Shown: piece after piece, positions 8,601 to 17,754 of the stretch
Numbering within the stretch: the stretch's first letter is position 1
How the letters are laid out: every line of letters begins with the position of its first letter
From: an uncultured Anaerolineaceae bacterium
GTDB lineage: Bacteria; Chloroflexota; Anaerolineae; Anaerolineales; Anaerolineaceae
Direction: 5' to 3'
Assembly: GCA_927443345.1 (NCBI GenBank)
Contig: CAKMKJ010000046.1
Coordinates: 1 to 64,000 of the forward strand
Length of the DNA stretch: 64,000 nt
The notes under the pieces: model-generated
Databases searched by the model: none
The model's input: only the letters and a program-made list of their open reading frames with translations
Told to the model about the DNA's origin: nothing
Program-made: the position numbers and the translations under genes

Positions 8601-9563
8601 ATGTCAAATCTCACTTCTTTCTCCTTTCCACGCCCCGTCAACACCGTGCAGGGTCCAATCTCATATGAGGATCTTGGCATCACTGATTGCCATAATCACA
8701 TTTGGATTGACCCTGTGCCGGGGGTGGATCCAAACAGCCCCGTACTCAATCAGTTCAATGAGATTGAGTTGGAGTTGATTGAGTATAAGAAAGCGGGTGG
8801 CCAATCACTTCTGGACTGTCAACCTGAAGGCTGTGGACGAAACAGTATTAAATTAATGGAACTTTCACAAAAAAGCGGCGTCACGGTTATTGCCTGTACC
8901 GGCTTTCACCGACAAAAGTATTACCCACCCCAGCATTGGTTGTTTAGTAAACGCGCTCAAAAAGTGTGTGATTTTCTCAGTACTGAGCTAGAAACCGGAA
9001 TGTATGAAACACTTGAACTGGAAAGACCACTCAAGGCAGGGTTTATAAAAATCGCGCTTGAAACCGCCTGGGGAGATTGCCCCCAAGCTGCATTGGAAGG
9101 TACTGCCTTTGCTGCCAAAAAAACAGGTGCACTGATCGAAATCCATACTGAAAAAGGGGCCTTGGCCGAGAAAGCCTGCCTTTACTTTACTGACAATGGG
9201 GTCTCACCAAATCAGATCGTTTTGTGCCATATGGATAAAAGACCTGATTACGGTCTTCAAAATGAACTTGCCCGACTGGGTGTACTGCTTGAATATGACA
9301 CCTTCTACCGACCAAAATATGATCCTGAAAAGAATCTTTGGCCATTGATTGATCACATGGTTGAAAATGAGCTGGCTGGCAGCATAGCCCTCGCCACAGA
9401 CATGGCTGAAGCAGCGCTTTACCATTATCTTGGAGACGGCCCTGGCCTGCACAGTCTGCCAACTGACATCAAAACCAAACTTCAAGAACGCGGCATCTCA
9501 GATAAAGATATTACACAAATGATCGGCGGCAATATCGCCCGCCGTCTTGCTGGAATAATTTAA
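8601..9563 (+). CDS. Phosphotriesterase-family metal-dependent hydrolase, lactonase-like
   Basis: A 320-residue TIM-barrel hydrolase of the phosphotriesterase (PTE) family. The binuclear-metal ligands are visible: HNH in ITDCHNHIWID, the bridging Lys in KAGFIKIALE, His in LIEIHTEKG, His in VLCHMDKRPD and Asp in ALATDMAEAAL. Characterised relatives in sugar clusters hydrolyse phosphofuranose lactones, which fits the kinase and dehydrogenases just upstream. A TTG at 8583 would extend the frame back into the dehydrogenase gene, but the ATG one base after that gene is the more natural start. The lactonase role is an inference from family and context. Confidence 0.8.
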   Translation: MSNLTSFSFPRPVNTVQGPISYEDLGITDCHNHIWIDPVPGVDPNSPVLNQFNEIELELIEYKKAGGQSLLDCQPEGCGRNSIKLMELSQKSGVTVIACTGFHRQKYYPPQHWLFSKRAQKVCDFLSTELETGMYETLELERPLKAGFIKIALETAWGDCPQAALEGTAFAAKKTGALIEIHTEKGALAEKACLYFTDNGVSPNQIVLCHMDKRPDYGLQNELARLGVLLEYDTFYRPKYDPEKNLWPLIDHMVENELAGSIALATDMAEAALYHYLGDGPGLHSLPTDIKTKLQERGISDKDITQMIGGNIARRLAGII

Positions 9564-9585
9564 TTCTAATTAATGGAGCATAAAA

Positions 9586-10158
9586 ATGATAGACCTACCT
9601 TTTTCTTTTACCATACCGTTACCTGCTGTAATCCCTTCACGAATTGATAACCACATCAAACGAACGCTGTCTGCCCTAAAAGGTCAATTTTTGGATGAAC
9701 CAGCCTTCAACAAAATGTTGCTCGAAGAGGACAAATTGATTTATGAAGTCTACGAAATTAAACGTCCCGAAGTTGAAGGTGAATTACTGATGGGCATTTC
9801 CATCGTCCATCCGGGCAAGGTAGGCAATGAATTCTTTATGACCAAGGGGCACTTCCATTCCGTGATTGAGACTTCTGAAATCTATTACACCCTCAAGGGT
9901 GAAGGCTACATGGTAATGGAAACTCCCGAAGGGGAAACTTCCGTTGAACCCCTATCACCCGGCAAGGTTCTCTACGTGCCACCGAGATGGGCGCACCGTT
10001 CCGTTTGCACCTCGCGGCAAGAAGACCTGGTCACCTTTTTCGCTTACCCCGGCAATGCAGGTCATGATTACGGCACTATTGAAAAAACAGGTTTTCGCAA
10101 GTTGGTTGTTGATGGCGAAAAAGGACCTGAGATTATCGACAATCCGCGAATTAATTAG
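9586..10158 (+). CDS. Cupin-type glucose-6-phosphate isomerase family
   Basis: A 190-residue protein of the cupin phosphoglucose isomerase family (the archaeal-type PGI), unrelated to the usual bacterial Pgi. The metal-binding core is seen as FFMTKGHFHSVIETSEIYY (two His and a Glu) around residues 84-104, with a later His in PPRWAHRSVC near 144. The ribosome site is TGGAGCATAA. It lies 22 bases after the PTE-like gene. Within a pathway with kinases and KDPG aldolase it may isomerise glucose/fructose 6-phosphate or a related hexose phosphate. Bacterial members are uncommon but known. Confidence 0.82.
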   Translation: MIDLPFSFTIPLPAVIPSRIDNHIKRTLSALKGQFLDEPAFNKMLLEEDKLIYEVYEIKRPEVEGELLMGISIVHPGKVGNEFFMTKGHFHSVIETSEIYYTLKGEGYMVMETPEGETSVEPLSPGKVLYVPPRWAHRSVCTSRQEDLVTFFAYPGNAGHDYGTIEKTGFRKLVVDGEKGPEIIDNPRIN

Positions 10159-10170
10159 GCAGGAACTTAC

Positions 10171-11136
10171 ATGAATCTAAAAGAATGCCGCTTATTGGTA
10201 ACGCCCACCTCATATGGCAAAAATGACGCCCGTTTGAAAACAGAATTGGAAGCCCTGGTTGGCGAAGTCATCTACAATCCAACCGGAAAACCCCTAACCT
10301 CTGCAGAAGTCGCTGCATGGCTACCGGGCATCGATGGATATATCGCCGGCTTGGATGTCATTGATGCCGATGCGCTTAAATTTGCCGACAAACTTAAGGT
10401 GATTGCCCGCTACGGTGTTGGTTTTGATAACGTCGATCTTGAAGCAGCAAAAAGTAAAAACATCGTGGTGACCAATACCCCCGGCGCAAATTCCGTTTCT
10501 GTGGCAGAGCTTGCTCTCGGCTTGATGCTTGCCCTTGCAAGGCAAATTCCCGAAGCCGTGGATGCTGTCCATCAGGGCAAATGGCCGCGCTATTCGGGTG
10601 TCAGTCTAGAAGGTAAAACAATTGGTATTCTAGGTCTTGGGGCAATCGGCAAACAACTCGCCCGCCGACTGACCGGCTTTGATTGCAAAATATTAGCTTT
10701 TGATCCATATGCCGACCTACAGTTCGCTATGGTTAATCACATCACGCTCGCTGACATGGATCAGGTGATTGGTGCCTCTGATTTCGTCAGCCTTCATTTG
10801 CCCCTGCTACCTGAAACACGCGGCATCGTGGATGAAAACTTCTTGAACAAAATGAAAAAAGGATCATACCTTGTTAATACCTCTCGCGGTGAAGCGATCA
10901 ATGAGGATGCTTTATTAAAATCATTGCAAAGCGGACACCTAAAAGGAGCTGCATTAGATGCCTTTATCGTTGAACCTCCCGATCCGAATCATCCACTTTT
11001 GGCATTACCTAACGTGATTGCCACACCACACCTCGGCGCGCAAACCGACGGTGCGACCAGCAACATGGGCTGGCTGGCGATGAAAGACTGCCTGGCAGTT
11101 TTGAAAGACGAAAAACCTTTATATCGTGTTACATAA
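10171..11136 (+). CDS. D-isomer-specific 2-hydroxyacid dehydrogenase
   Basis: A 321-residue NAD-dependent dehydrogenase of the phosphoglycerate dehydrogenase type. The dinucleotide loop is GILGLGAIGKQLARRL near 150, and the catalytic set is represented by NTSRGEAINEDALL (Arg near 235), the Glu in the VEPPDPNHPL region and ATPHLGAQTDGA (His near 287). It reduces 2-keto acids or oxidises D-2-hydroxy acids. It lies 12 bases after the cupin isomerase and just before KDPG aldolase, a placement that fits sugar-acid or glycerate metabolism (for example reduction of hydroxypyruvate or tartronate-type products) rather than serine synthesis. No ACT/regulatory domain is present. Confidence 0.85.
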   Translation: MNLKECRLLVTPTSYGKNDARLKTELEALVGEVIYNPTGKPLTSAEVAAWLPGIDGYIAGLDVIDADALKFADKLKVIARYGVGFDNVDLEAAKSKNIVVTNTPGANSVSVAELALGLMLALARQIPEAVDAVHQGKWPRYSGVSLEGKTIGILGLGAIGKQLARRLTGFDCKILAFDPYADLQFAMVNHITLADMDQVIGASDFVSLHLPLLPETRGIVDENFLNKMKKGSYLVNTSRGEAINEDALLKSLQSGHLKGAALDAFIVEPPDPNHPLLALPNVIATPHLGAQTDGATSNMGWLAMKDCLAVLKDEKPLYRVT

Positions 11137-11162
11137 ATTAATCCGAAACAATGGAGTGCATG

Positions 11163-11807
11163 ATGAATAAACTGGAAATGTTGGAAAAAGTAAAAGCGTT
11201 GGGTCTGTTGGCAGTCATACGAGGACCCTCACCTGAATTAACAGTAAAAATGGTGGAAGCATTGGTGGCAGGCGGAGTTCTGGGCATCGAAATCACTTAC
11301 AGCACCCCTAATGCTGAAGAAGTTGTGAAAGCATTGTCAACGAAATTTGGCGATTCCATCGTGCTTGGAATGGGAACCCTGACCAAACCGGAACAAGCCC
11401 AATCTGCTAAAAGTGCTGGTGCTCATTTCTTGGTTAGCCCAATTTGTGAGCCTAACCTGGTCAAGGGAATGGTCGACAGCGGTTTACTCACCATGGCCGG
11501 CGCATTGACTCCTACTGAAGTTTTTCAAGCTTATACCCTCGGCGTGGACGTGATTAAGATCTTTCCGGGGTCATTGGGAGGACCTGCCTATATCAAGGCG
11601 CTTAAAGGTCCCTTCCCTTACATCCCTATGATGCCGACCGGCGGTGTGAATGCAGGCAATGTGGCCGAATGGTTCGCAACAGGTGTAGTGGCTGTTGGCG
11701 CCGGAAGCGAATTATGTCCTCCCCAATTGGCTAAAGATGGAAAATTTGAGGAAATCTCAAAGCTTGCTGCTGCCTTTGTTCAAGTTGTAAACACATCCAG
11801 ACAATAA
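11163..11807 (+). CDS. eda: 2-keto-3-deoxy-phosphogluconate (KDPG) aldolase
   Basis: A 214-residue class I aldolase of the KDPG/KHG family, which splits 2-keto-3-deoxy-6-phosphogluconate (or the galactonate analogue) to pyruvate and glyceraldehyde 3-phosphate. Visible landmarks are LLAVIRG (Arg), GIEITYSTPNAEE (Glu), GAHFLVSP, the Schiff-base Lys in VIKIFPGSLGGPAYIKAL, and the phosphate-binding MMPTGGVN. I chose ATG 11163 because GGAG at 11153-11156 is correctly spaced for it; an in-frame ATG at 11151 overlaps that site. The gene marks the exit of this pathway to central metabolism. Confidence 0.88.
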   Translation: MNKLEMLEKVKALGLLAVIRGPSPELTVKMVEALVAGGVLGIEITYSTPNAEEVVKALSTKFGDSIVLGMGTLTKPEQAQSAKSAGAHFLVSPICEPNLVKGMVDSGLLTMAGALTPTEVFQAYTLGVDVIKIFPGSLGGPAYIKALKGPFPYIPMMPTGGVNAGNVAEWFATGVVAVGAGSELCPPQLAKDGKFEEISKLAAAFVQVVNTSRQ

Positions 11808-11826
11808 CCCAATAGAGGAGCCATTT

Positions 11827-12786
11827 ATGAATAACGAAAAATATCCAATTACCAAAAAAGAAGTGCCTACTTTCTACTTCATAGGTGTGACCACTGGCAA
11901 ATCATCCATTATGAAAGTATTCCCATTATGGATGAAAGTATTGGGAAGAGAAGACGTCGTCATGGAAGGTGTTGATTGCAAAATCCACGATGACTCCGAA
12001 GTCTACCGTCAAGCAGTGGCGCAGATTAAATATGATCCCAATTCATTGGGTGCGCTCGTCACCACACACAAGATTGATTTATTGTCAGCCGCCCGTGATA
12101 TGTTTGAATACCTTGATCCTTATGCCTTGATCACAGATGAAATTTCAAGCATCTCAAAATTAGATGGCCGTCTTGAAGGCCACGCCAAAGACCCGCTCAC
12201 CTCTGGCGCCAGTCTTGATGCCATTATTGGAAATAATTATTTCGGCAAAACAAACGGCCATGTGCTTTGTTTTGGTTCCGGCGGCTCTGCTATTGCTACC
12301 TTGCTTCATTTGATCAACAAAAACGATAAAGGCGACCGCCCTGCCAAGTTCACCTTTGTCAACCGTTCTCAAGGCCGTTTGGATCATGCCAAAGAAATGG
12401 TCAGCAACCTTAAAACAGATATTGAGATTGAATATATTTGCAATTCTGATCCCAAGGTTAATGATGGGATCATGGAAAAATTCCCACCGAACAGCGTAAT
12501 TATCAATGCCACGGGCATGGGCAAAGACACACCCGGCTCTCCCATCACCTGGGAAGGCAAGTTCCCAATGAACAGCGTTTCATGGGAATTCAATTATCGC
12601 GGCGAATTAGATTACCTGCACCAATCTCTGGCACAGGTTGAAAGCCGCAACGTCAAAGTAGAAGATGGCTGGATTTACTTCGTCCACGGATGGACGCAGG
12701 TAGTTGCCCAGGTGCTGCACTTTGACCTTACACCTGCCCTGTTCGAGAAGTTGAACGAAGCTGCTTCTTCAGTTAGAGGCAAGTAA
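11827..12786 (+). CDS. Shikimate dehydrogenase-like oxidoreductase
   Basis: A 319-residue protein of the AroE fold. The substrate-domain Lys appears in ALVTTHKIDLL (K82), replacing the usual VTxPxK, and the partner Asp in HAKDPLTSGASLD (D122) replaces NTDxxG. The NAD(P) loop CFGSGGSAIATLLHL and the strand IINATGMG also fit. It lies in a sugar-acid cluster, not with aromatic biosynthesis genes, and is longer than typical AroE (about 270-280). It may therefore oxidise a quinate/shikimate-like cyclitol or another hydroxyacid. The ribosome site is AGAGGAGCC. Function inferred only at family level. Confidence 0.72.
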   Translation: MNNEKYPITKKEVPTFYFIGVTTGKSSIMKVFPLWMKVLGREDVVMEGVDCKIHDDSEVYRQAVAQIKYDPNSLGALVTTHKIDLLSAARDMFEYLDPYALITDEISSISKLDGRLEGHAKDPLTSGASLDAIIGNNYFGKTNGHVLCFGSGGSAIATLLHLINKNDKGDRPAKFTFVNRSQGRLDHAKEMVSNLKTDIEIEYICNSDPKVNDGIMEKFPPNSVIINATGMGKDTPGSPITWEGKFPMNSVSWEFNYRGELDYLHQSLAQVESRNVKVEDGWIYFVHGWTQVVAQVLHFDLTPALFEKLNEAASSVRGK

Positions 12787-12803
12787 ATCAAACAGGAGAG
12801 CAA

Positions 12804-13250
12804 ATGAGCGAGAAAACTGAACTGGCAGAACAATACCATAACAATGGATACGGTTGTGGGCAGGCTGTTTTGGCGCCCTTTGCTTCTGATTATGGTTTGA
12901 GCGAAGATTTAGCCCTGAAGATTTCAACGGATTTCAGCTCGGGTATGGGTAGAATGTGTGAAGTGTGCGGCGCATTGACTGGCGCTTTCATGGTGGTTGG
13001 CCTTAAATACGGCAAAGTAAAAACAGACGGTTCAAAATATGGCAGCAATACCGAAACAACATATCACAAGGTCGCCGAATTGGCAAAAAAATTCGAAGCC
13101 AAACACGGCTCTATTTATTGCCGCGATTTGATTGGTCATGACCTCAGTATCGATGAAGAACGGGCAGAAGTCGTTCGACAAGGTTTATTCAAAACAACTT
13201 GCGGCGATTGCATCAAAGATGCCGTTGCTCTGCTCGAAGAAACCTTATAA
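12804..13250 (+). CDS. C_GCAxxG_C_C family redox protein
   Basis: A 148-residue cysteine-rich protein. It has the family arrangement: an N-terminal GYGCGQAV, then SGMGRMCEVCGALTGAFMVVG (the CGAxxG core near residues 50-70), a Cys near 109 (YCRDLIG) and a C-terminal TCGDCIKDAV. Members are thought to hold a redox cofactor or metal through these cysteines; no activity is firmly established. No signal peptide is present. It lies 17 bases after the shikimate-dehydrogenase-like gene and 23 before deoC, so it may be an electron carrier or accessory for one of the dehydrogenases here. Confidence 0.8.
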   Translation: MSEKTELAEQYHNNGYGCGQAVLAPFASDYGLSEDLALKISTDFSSGMGRMCEVCGALTGAFMVVGLKYGKVKTDGSKYGSNTETTYHKVAELAKKFEAKHGSIYCRDLIGHDLSIDEERAEVVRQGLFKTTCGDCIKDAVALLEETL

Positions 13251-13273
13251 AAATGCTTTGAAAGGCAAATAGC

Positions 13274-13969
13274 ATGTTCTTATCCGCTCAAGATGTCGCA
13301 AAAATGGTTGATCTGTCTTGTGTGCGCACAATTTCAAACAGGGCAGATATTGAAGAAATGGTTAACGCAGCCAAAGAATATCAATTTGGCCAGGTTTCTG
13401 TGATGCAATGTTTCATCCCGTATACCAAGCAACTGCTCGCAAGTTCACAAGATATTCGCATCGTCGGCAATGTAAGTTTTCCATCCGGCTCCGACTCCAC
13501 CAAAACCAAGGTCTTTCAAGCCCAGGATATGAAAAACGAGGGCTGCGACGAAATTGACGTGGTGCTGAACATCGGAAAACTGCGCTCAGGCATGATTGAG
13601 GAAGTTCAGGATGACCTCAACGCAGTCATTCAGGTGATCAATCCGCTGCCGGTCAAAGTCATCATTGAAGTGATGTATCTCTCTCCTGCTGAAGTTGAAC
13701 AGGCTTGTGCCATTTCAGTTGCCGCCAATGCCACCTTCGTCAAAACCGGTACGGGGTGGGCTGATCGGCCCACCAGTTTGGATGATGTGAAACTGATCAG
13801 ATCTTTTGTTGGTGATAAAGCCAAAATCAAAGCCTCCGGTGGTATCCGCAATCTGGAAACCCTTGTCGCCATGTACCAGGCTGGCGCACGACGTTTTGGT
13901 GTCAATCTCAAGAGCGGCATCAGTATCGTTAAAGAATGTATGGCTTTACCAAATGGAGTTGAAGTTTAA
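13274..13969 (+). CDS. deoC: Deoxyribose-phosphate aldolase family protein
   Basis: A 231-residue class I aldolase of the DeoC family, which cleaves 2-deoxyribose 5-phosphate to acetaldehyde and glyceraldehyde 3-phosphate. Active-site landmarks are DEIDVVLNIGKL (Asp), the Schiff-base Lys in FVKTGTGW, and the proton-relay Lys in KIKASGGIRN. It lies between a redox protein and a second FGGY kinase, so it may act on a kinase product other than deoxyribose phosphate; relatives in sugar clusters use other ketose phosphates. AAAGGC serves as a weak ribosome site. Confidence 0.85.
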   Translation: MFLSAQDVAKMVDLSCVRTISNRADIEEMVNAAKEYQFGQVSVMQCFIPYTKQLLASSQDIRIVGNVSFPSGSDSTKTKVFQAQDMKNEGCDEIDVVLNIGKLRSGMIEEVQDDLNAVIQVINPLPVKVIIEVMYLSPAEVEQACAISVAANATFVKTGTGWADRPTSLDDVKLIRSFVGDKAKIKASGGIRNLETLVAMYQAGARRFGVNLKSGISIVKECMALPNGVEV

Positions 13970-14011
13970 CTTTCTATACTTAGATCAAAACAATACCAAA
14001 AAGGCTTATGC

Positions 14012-15550
14012 ATGGATAAAAAAATCATTTCATTTGATCTCGGCACTGGTGGAAATAAAGCTTCATTGTATGACGCTGATGGCCACTGTTTGGCCAATGT
14101 CTTTGTCGGTTATGACACCCTCTACCCCGAAGTGGGTTGGCATGAACAGAAACCGGTTGATTGGTGGAGTGCCGTTATTGAAAGCACCCGACTACTGATT
14201 GAAAAAAGCAAAGTGGATGTAAACACGATTGTGGGTTTGGGCATCTCAGGCCACAGTCTTGGAGCCGTACCGGTGGACAAAAGCGGCACTCTCTTGCGAG
14301 AAACCACGCCGATTTGGTCAGATTTGCGAGCGCAAAAAGAGGCTGAAGCTTTCTTCAAGCATGTGGATGCCGATCAATGGTATCTCACCACCGGAAATGG
14401 TTTCCCGGCGCCGCTTTACACGGTCTTTAAAATCATGTGGTATAGAACCCATGAACCAGAAATGTTCAGCCAAATCTACAAAGTTATCGGCACTAAAGAT
14501 TACATCAACCTGAAGTTAACTGGCAGAATTGCCACTGATTATTCATACGCATCTGGCACAGGTGTTTACGATCTTAAAGGCTGGCAATATAACCAGGAGT
14601 TTATTGAAGCAAGCGACCTGCCATTGGAAATATGGCCTGAAATTCTACCCTCCACAGCCGTTTTGGGTGAGATCTTACCTGACGCTGCCAAACAACTGGG
14701 GCTTCCAACCAGTGTAAAAGTGGTCTGCGGTGGGGTGGATAATTCTTGCATGGCGTTAGGCGCAAAAAACACCAGAGATGGTCGTGTTTACACTTCACTG
14801 GGCTCAGCCGCCTGGATTGCTGTATCCTCCGAACAACCCGTGCTTGATAGCCAATACAAACCTTATGTTTTCACCCATGTCGTTCCCAATATGTTTACCT
14901 CCGCAGTCAGTATTTTTTCTGCAGGAACCACTTATTCTTGGGTCAAAGATCAGTTCTGTGAGCTTCTTGAAACTGAAGCCCAAACAACAGGCAAAGATGT
15001 TTATGTGCTCATGAACGAATATGCTGAAAAAGCCCCCATCGGATCAAACAAACTGCTCTTTAATCCCAGTCTGGCAGGCGGAACATCACAAGACAGTAGT
15101 GTTCATCTGCGGGGTGCATATGTAGGGCTTGACCTCAAACACGGCAAACCCGAGCTCATCCGCAGCGCCATGGAAGGCATTGCCATGAATCTGCGCCTGC
15201 GGCTTGACCTTTTACGCAAGTACACAAAGCTTGAAGATGAAATCTTGTTCGTCGGTGGCGGCGCCAAAAGCCGCTTTTACCTGGGCATTTTTGCAGATGT
15301 ATTCAACACAAAAATACTAAAAACAAACATTGACCAGGATGCTGGCGCTCTTGGCGCGGCTGCTATTGCTGCCGTCGGTGTTGGATTATGGCAAAATTTC
15401 GACAAAATTGACGAGATACACAAAACCATCGAACTTGTTGAACCTGTTACAGAAAATAATCAGAAATACGAAAAATTGATCCCAATTTTTGCGGAGGCTA
15501 CCGAAAAACTTGCCACTATTAGCGAGAAACTTTATGCATTAAGAATTTGA
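14012..15550 (+). CDS. Second FGGY-family carbohydrate kinase (xylulokinase-like)
   Basis: A 512-residue ATP-dependent sugar kinase. It begins IISFDLGTGGNKASLYD (phosphate loop) and has GLGISGHSLGAVPVDKSG, then VCGGVDNSCMALGAKN with the catalytic Asp near residue 243, then LFVGGGAKSRFYLGIFADVF near 412. It is distinct in sequence from the kinase at 4.9 kb, so the two are not a recent duplication. It is followed by a TIM-barrel isomerase, a zinc dehydrogenase, a VOC protein and an OYE-like protein, which may form a second substrate branch. The sugar is unknown. Confidence 0.87.
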   Translation: MDKKIISFDLGTGGNKASLYDADGHCLANVFVGYDTLYPEVGWHEQKPVDWWSAVIESTRLLIEKSKVDVNTIVGLGISGHSLGAVPVDKSGTLLRETTPIWSDLRAQKEAEAFFKHVDADQWYLTTGNGFPAPLYTVFKIMWYRTHEPEMFSQIYKVIGTKDYINLKLTGRIATDYSYASGTGVYDLKGWQYNQEFIEASDLPLEIWPEILPSTAVLGEILPDAAKQLGLPTSVKVVCGGVDNSCMALGAKNTRDGRVYTSLGSAAWIAVSSEQPVLDSQYKPYVFTHVVPNMFTSAVSIFSAGTTYSWVKDQFCELLETEAQTTGKDVYVLMNEYAEKAPIGSNKLLFNPSLAGGTSQDSSVHLRGAYVGLDLKHGKPELIRSAMEGIAMNLRLRLDLLRKYTKLEDEILFVGGGAKSRFYLGIFADVFNTKILKTNIDQDAGALGAAAIAAVGVGLWQNFDKIDEIHKTIELVEPVTENNQKYEKLIPIFAEATEKLATISEKLYALRI

Positions 15551-15634
15551 TTCTGTGACAAACCAATGCAGAAATACCGGAATTCAACAAATTGTTCTCT
15601 CAAAATTTAACTATAAAACGAAAGGAACAAACAA

Positions 15635-16606
15635 ATGAAAATCGGACTTTTTACCGCGACTTATTTGGACCTGCAAATCGAAGAAGTTTTCAAATTGGCA
15701 TCCGGACTGGGCTATCAGGCAGTTGAAGTACCTGCCTTTATCGGCAATCCACATTTGGATATTGAAGATGTGGTTACAGGAAACAAAGCTGCAGACTTCA
15801 AGAAGCTTGCCAGTACCTATGGCCTGACCATCTCCGCTTTGGCCAATCACCCCGAAGGTCAGATCGTGCTTGGCCCCTACGGTAAAGATACAGACGCCAT
15901 CTGCACCGGAACCAAAGAAGAAAAGATCAAATTTGGCACTGAACGCATGATCAAAACCGCCCAGGCCGCGAATGCCCTGGAAGTTCCAGTGGTAACCGGC
16001 TTTATCGGCTGCGAAAACTTTGGACGTTTCTTCCCCTGGCCTTATTCCAAGGGATGGTCTGATATGGAAGTCGAGTTTGTCGAACGCTGGGGCAAAATTT
16101 TGGATAAATTTGCCGAATATGGTGTCAAATTTGCTCACGAACCTCATCCCAACGAATTGGTTTACAACGTTGAAACAGCCCTGCGCGCCGTGGAATTGAT
16201 GGGCGGACGCAAGGAATTTGGCTTCAACTTTGACCCTGCCAATCTGATCTACCTCGGCATCGATGTTGAAAACTTCATTGATGCACTCGGAAATCGCATT
16301 TATCACGTCCATGCCAAAGATGGCGAAATCGTTACACACAATGTTGGCCGCTCTGGTTTGATTCCGCAGGGCGATTGGCAGCGTCTTGACCGTGGATTCC
16401 GCTTCCGTATTCCCGGCTGGGGCTCAGTGCCCTGGAAGAAAGTGATCACCGAACTCTCGATGGTTGGTTATGACTACGTCATGAGTTATGAGCATGAAGA
16501 TGTGACCATGAGCCGCCATGACGGCATCACCAAAACCATCGCTTTCTTGAAACCCCTCATGATCGAAAAACCGTATGAGGGCAGAAACGACGTTTTGTTC
16601 AACTAA
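15635..16606 (+). CDS. Sugar phosphate isomerase/epimerase (TIM barrel)
   Basis: A 323-residue xylose-isomerase-like TIM barrel. Candidate metal ligands are in KFAHEPHPNEL (Glu near 169), FGFNFDPANLIYLG (Asp near 203), YHVHAKDGEI (His near 227) and YVMSYEHEDVTM (Glu near 290). The insertion around residues 235-260 (NVGRSGLIPQGDWQRL) resembles that of sugar 3-keto epimerases and related proteins acting on oxidised glycosides or inositols. The ribosome site is CGAAAGGAAC. It lies before a zinc dehydrogenase with a 28-base gap. Confidence 0.8.
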   Translation: MKIGLFTATYLDLQIEEVFKLASGLGYQAVEVPAFIGNPHLDIEDVVTGNKAADFKKLASTYGLTISALANHPEGQIVLGPYGKDTDAICTGTKEEKIKFGTERMIKTAQAANALEVPVVTGFIGCENFGRFFPWPYSKGWSDMEVEFVERWGKILDKFAEYGVKFAHEPHPNELVYNVETALRAVELMGGRKEFGFNFDPANLIYLGIDVENFIDALGNRIYHVHAKDGEIVTHNVGRSGLIPQGDWQRLDRGFRFRIPGWGSVPWKKVITELSMVGYDYVMSYEHEDVTMSRHDGITKTIAFLKPLMIEKPYEGRNDVLFN

Positions 16607-16634
16607 TCATAACCAATCTTAAGGAGAAGAATCC

Positions 16635-17693
16635 ATGGCTCAAATGATGAAAGCGGCAGTGTTTGAAGCAATAAAAAAGATTGTGGTCAAAGAAGTCCCC
16701 ATCCCTGAAATTGGACCGGATGAAGTATTGATCAAAGTGAAATACACCGGCATTTGCGGCACTGATTGGAGCATATATAACGGCTGGTACTCAGCAGAAA
16801 AACTGCCCATGATCGGCGGTCATGAGTTTTCAGGTGTCATCGCCGACACTGGCAAAGACGTAACCCGAGTAAAAACCGGTGATCGTGTGACTGCTGACAT
16901 CAACATGGCTTGTGGAACCTGTTTCTATTGTATGAATGGCGCGAGCCTGCAATGCCCAAACTTCACCCAGCTTGGCATCCACACTGATGGGTCTTATGCC
17001 GAATATATCAAAGCACCTGCAAGACTCATTCACGTTTTACCTGACAAACTAAGCTTTGAAGAAGGTGCATTTATTGAACCCGTTTCCTGTTGTATTCACG
17101 CCTCCAAGGCAATGAACGCCAAACTTGCCAGCAGTGTTGCTGTGATCGGCTGCGGTCTGGGTGTTTTGCACGCTCGTATGGCAGTACTGCGCGCCTGTGC
17201 TCCTGTCATTGTGATCGGTGATAATAAAAAACGACTCAACATAGCCAAACAAATGGGCGCGGATGTCATCCTCGATGTGAACGAAGTTGCCGACCCTGTC
17301 GCTGAAGTCAAGAAATTGACCGGCGGACGCGGTGCTGACTACGTCATTGAAGCCGTTGGCAAGGTTAAAACATATCAACAAGCCTGGGAAATGCTGCGTC
17401 CAGGCGGAACTCTTTCTGCCTTTGGTATCACTGGCGGCGATGATGTTATGGAAATTCGTCCGTTTGATTTCGTTCTTGGCGAAAAGAAAATCACCGGTTC
17501 ATGCGCTGGTGCAGGTCCCGATTGGCCCGAATCCATCACCTTAATTGAAAATGGCCGCATCGATCCGAAACCTTTATTCTCGATGAAAGTTCCCCTGGAA
17601 GATTTGGAATGGGCTTTACATGAACTGCGGCGCGACCCTGATTTGTTCAAAATCTTTGTCTCTCCTGAAATAACCAAACGCGAAATTCTTTAA
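16635..17693 (+). CDS. Zinc-dependent alcohol dehydrogenase (sorbitol DH type)
   Basis: A 352-residue medium-chain dehydrogenase. Catalytic zinc: ICGTDWSIYNG and IGGHEFSGVI; structural zinc: four Cys between INMACGTC and ASLQC; NAD loop: AVIGCGLGVLHARMAVLRA, where the usual GxGxxG is GCGLGV. It probably oxidises a polyol or sugar hydroxyl. It is the second such enzyme in the island and only moderately similar to the one at 7.6 kb. AAGGAGAAG precedes the start. A hairpin with T-run follows the stop. Confidence 0.87.
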   Translation: MAQMMKAAVFEAIKKIVVKEVPIPEIGPDEVLIKVKYTGICGTDWSIYNGWYSAEKLPMIGGHEFSGVIADTGKDVTRVKTGDRVTADINMACGTCFYCMNGASLQCPNFTQLGIHTDGSYAEYIKAPARLIHVLPDKLSFEEGAFIEPVSCCIHASKAMNAKLASSVAVIGCGLGVLHARMAVLRACAPVIVIGDNKKRLNIAKQMGADVILDVNEVADPVAEVKKLTGGRGADYVIEAVGKVKTYQQAWEMLRPGGTLSAFGITGGDDVMEIRPFDFVLGEKKITGSCAGAGPDWPESITLIENGRIDPKPLFSMKVPLEDLEWALHELRRDPDLFKIFVSPEITKREIL

Positions 17694-17700
17694 TCACTTT

Positions 17701-17743
17701 TGGCAGCAGTGGAATGATTAATTCGCTGCTGCCATCCATTTTT
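17701..17743 (+). terminator. Intercistronic terminator or attenuator
   Basis: The arms 17701-17713 and 17722-17734 include a perfect GGCAGCAG/CTGCTGCC core and are followed by T5 at 17739-17743. The ribosome site of the next gene (GGAG at 17744) begins immediately after, so the stem could reduce readthrough or shape translation of the VOC gene. Confidence 0.6.
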
Positions 17744-17754
17744 GGAGTCAATTC

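Noticed and set aside
15611-16339. 242-codon minus-strand frame over the TIM-barrel isomerase
   Set aside because: Antisense shadow; the + strand protein has the family's metal-site segments.
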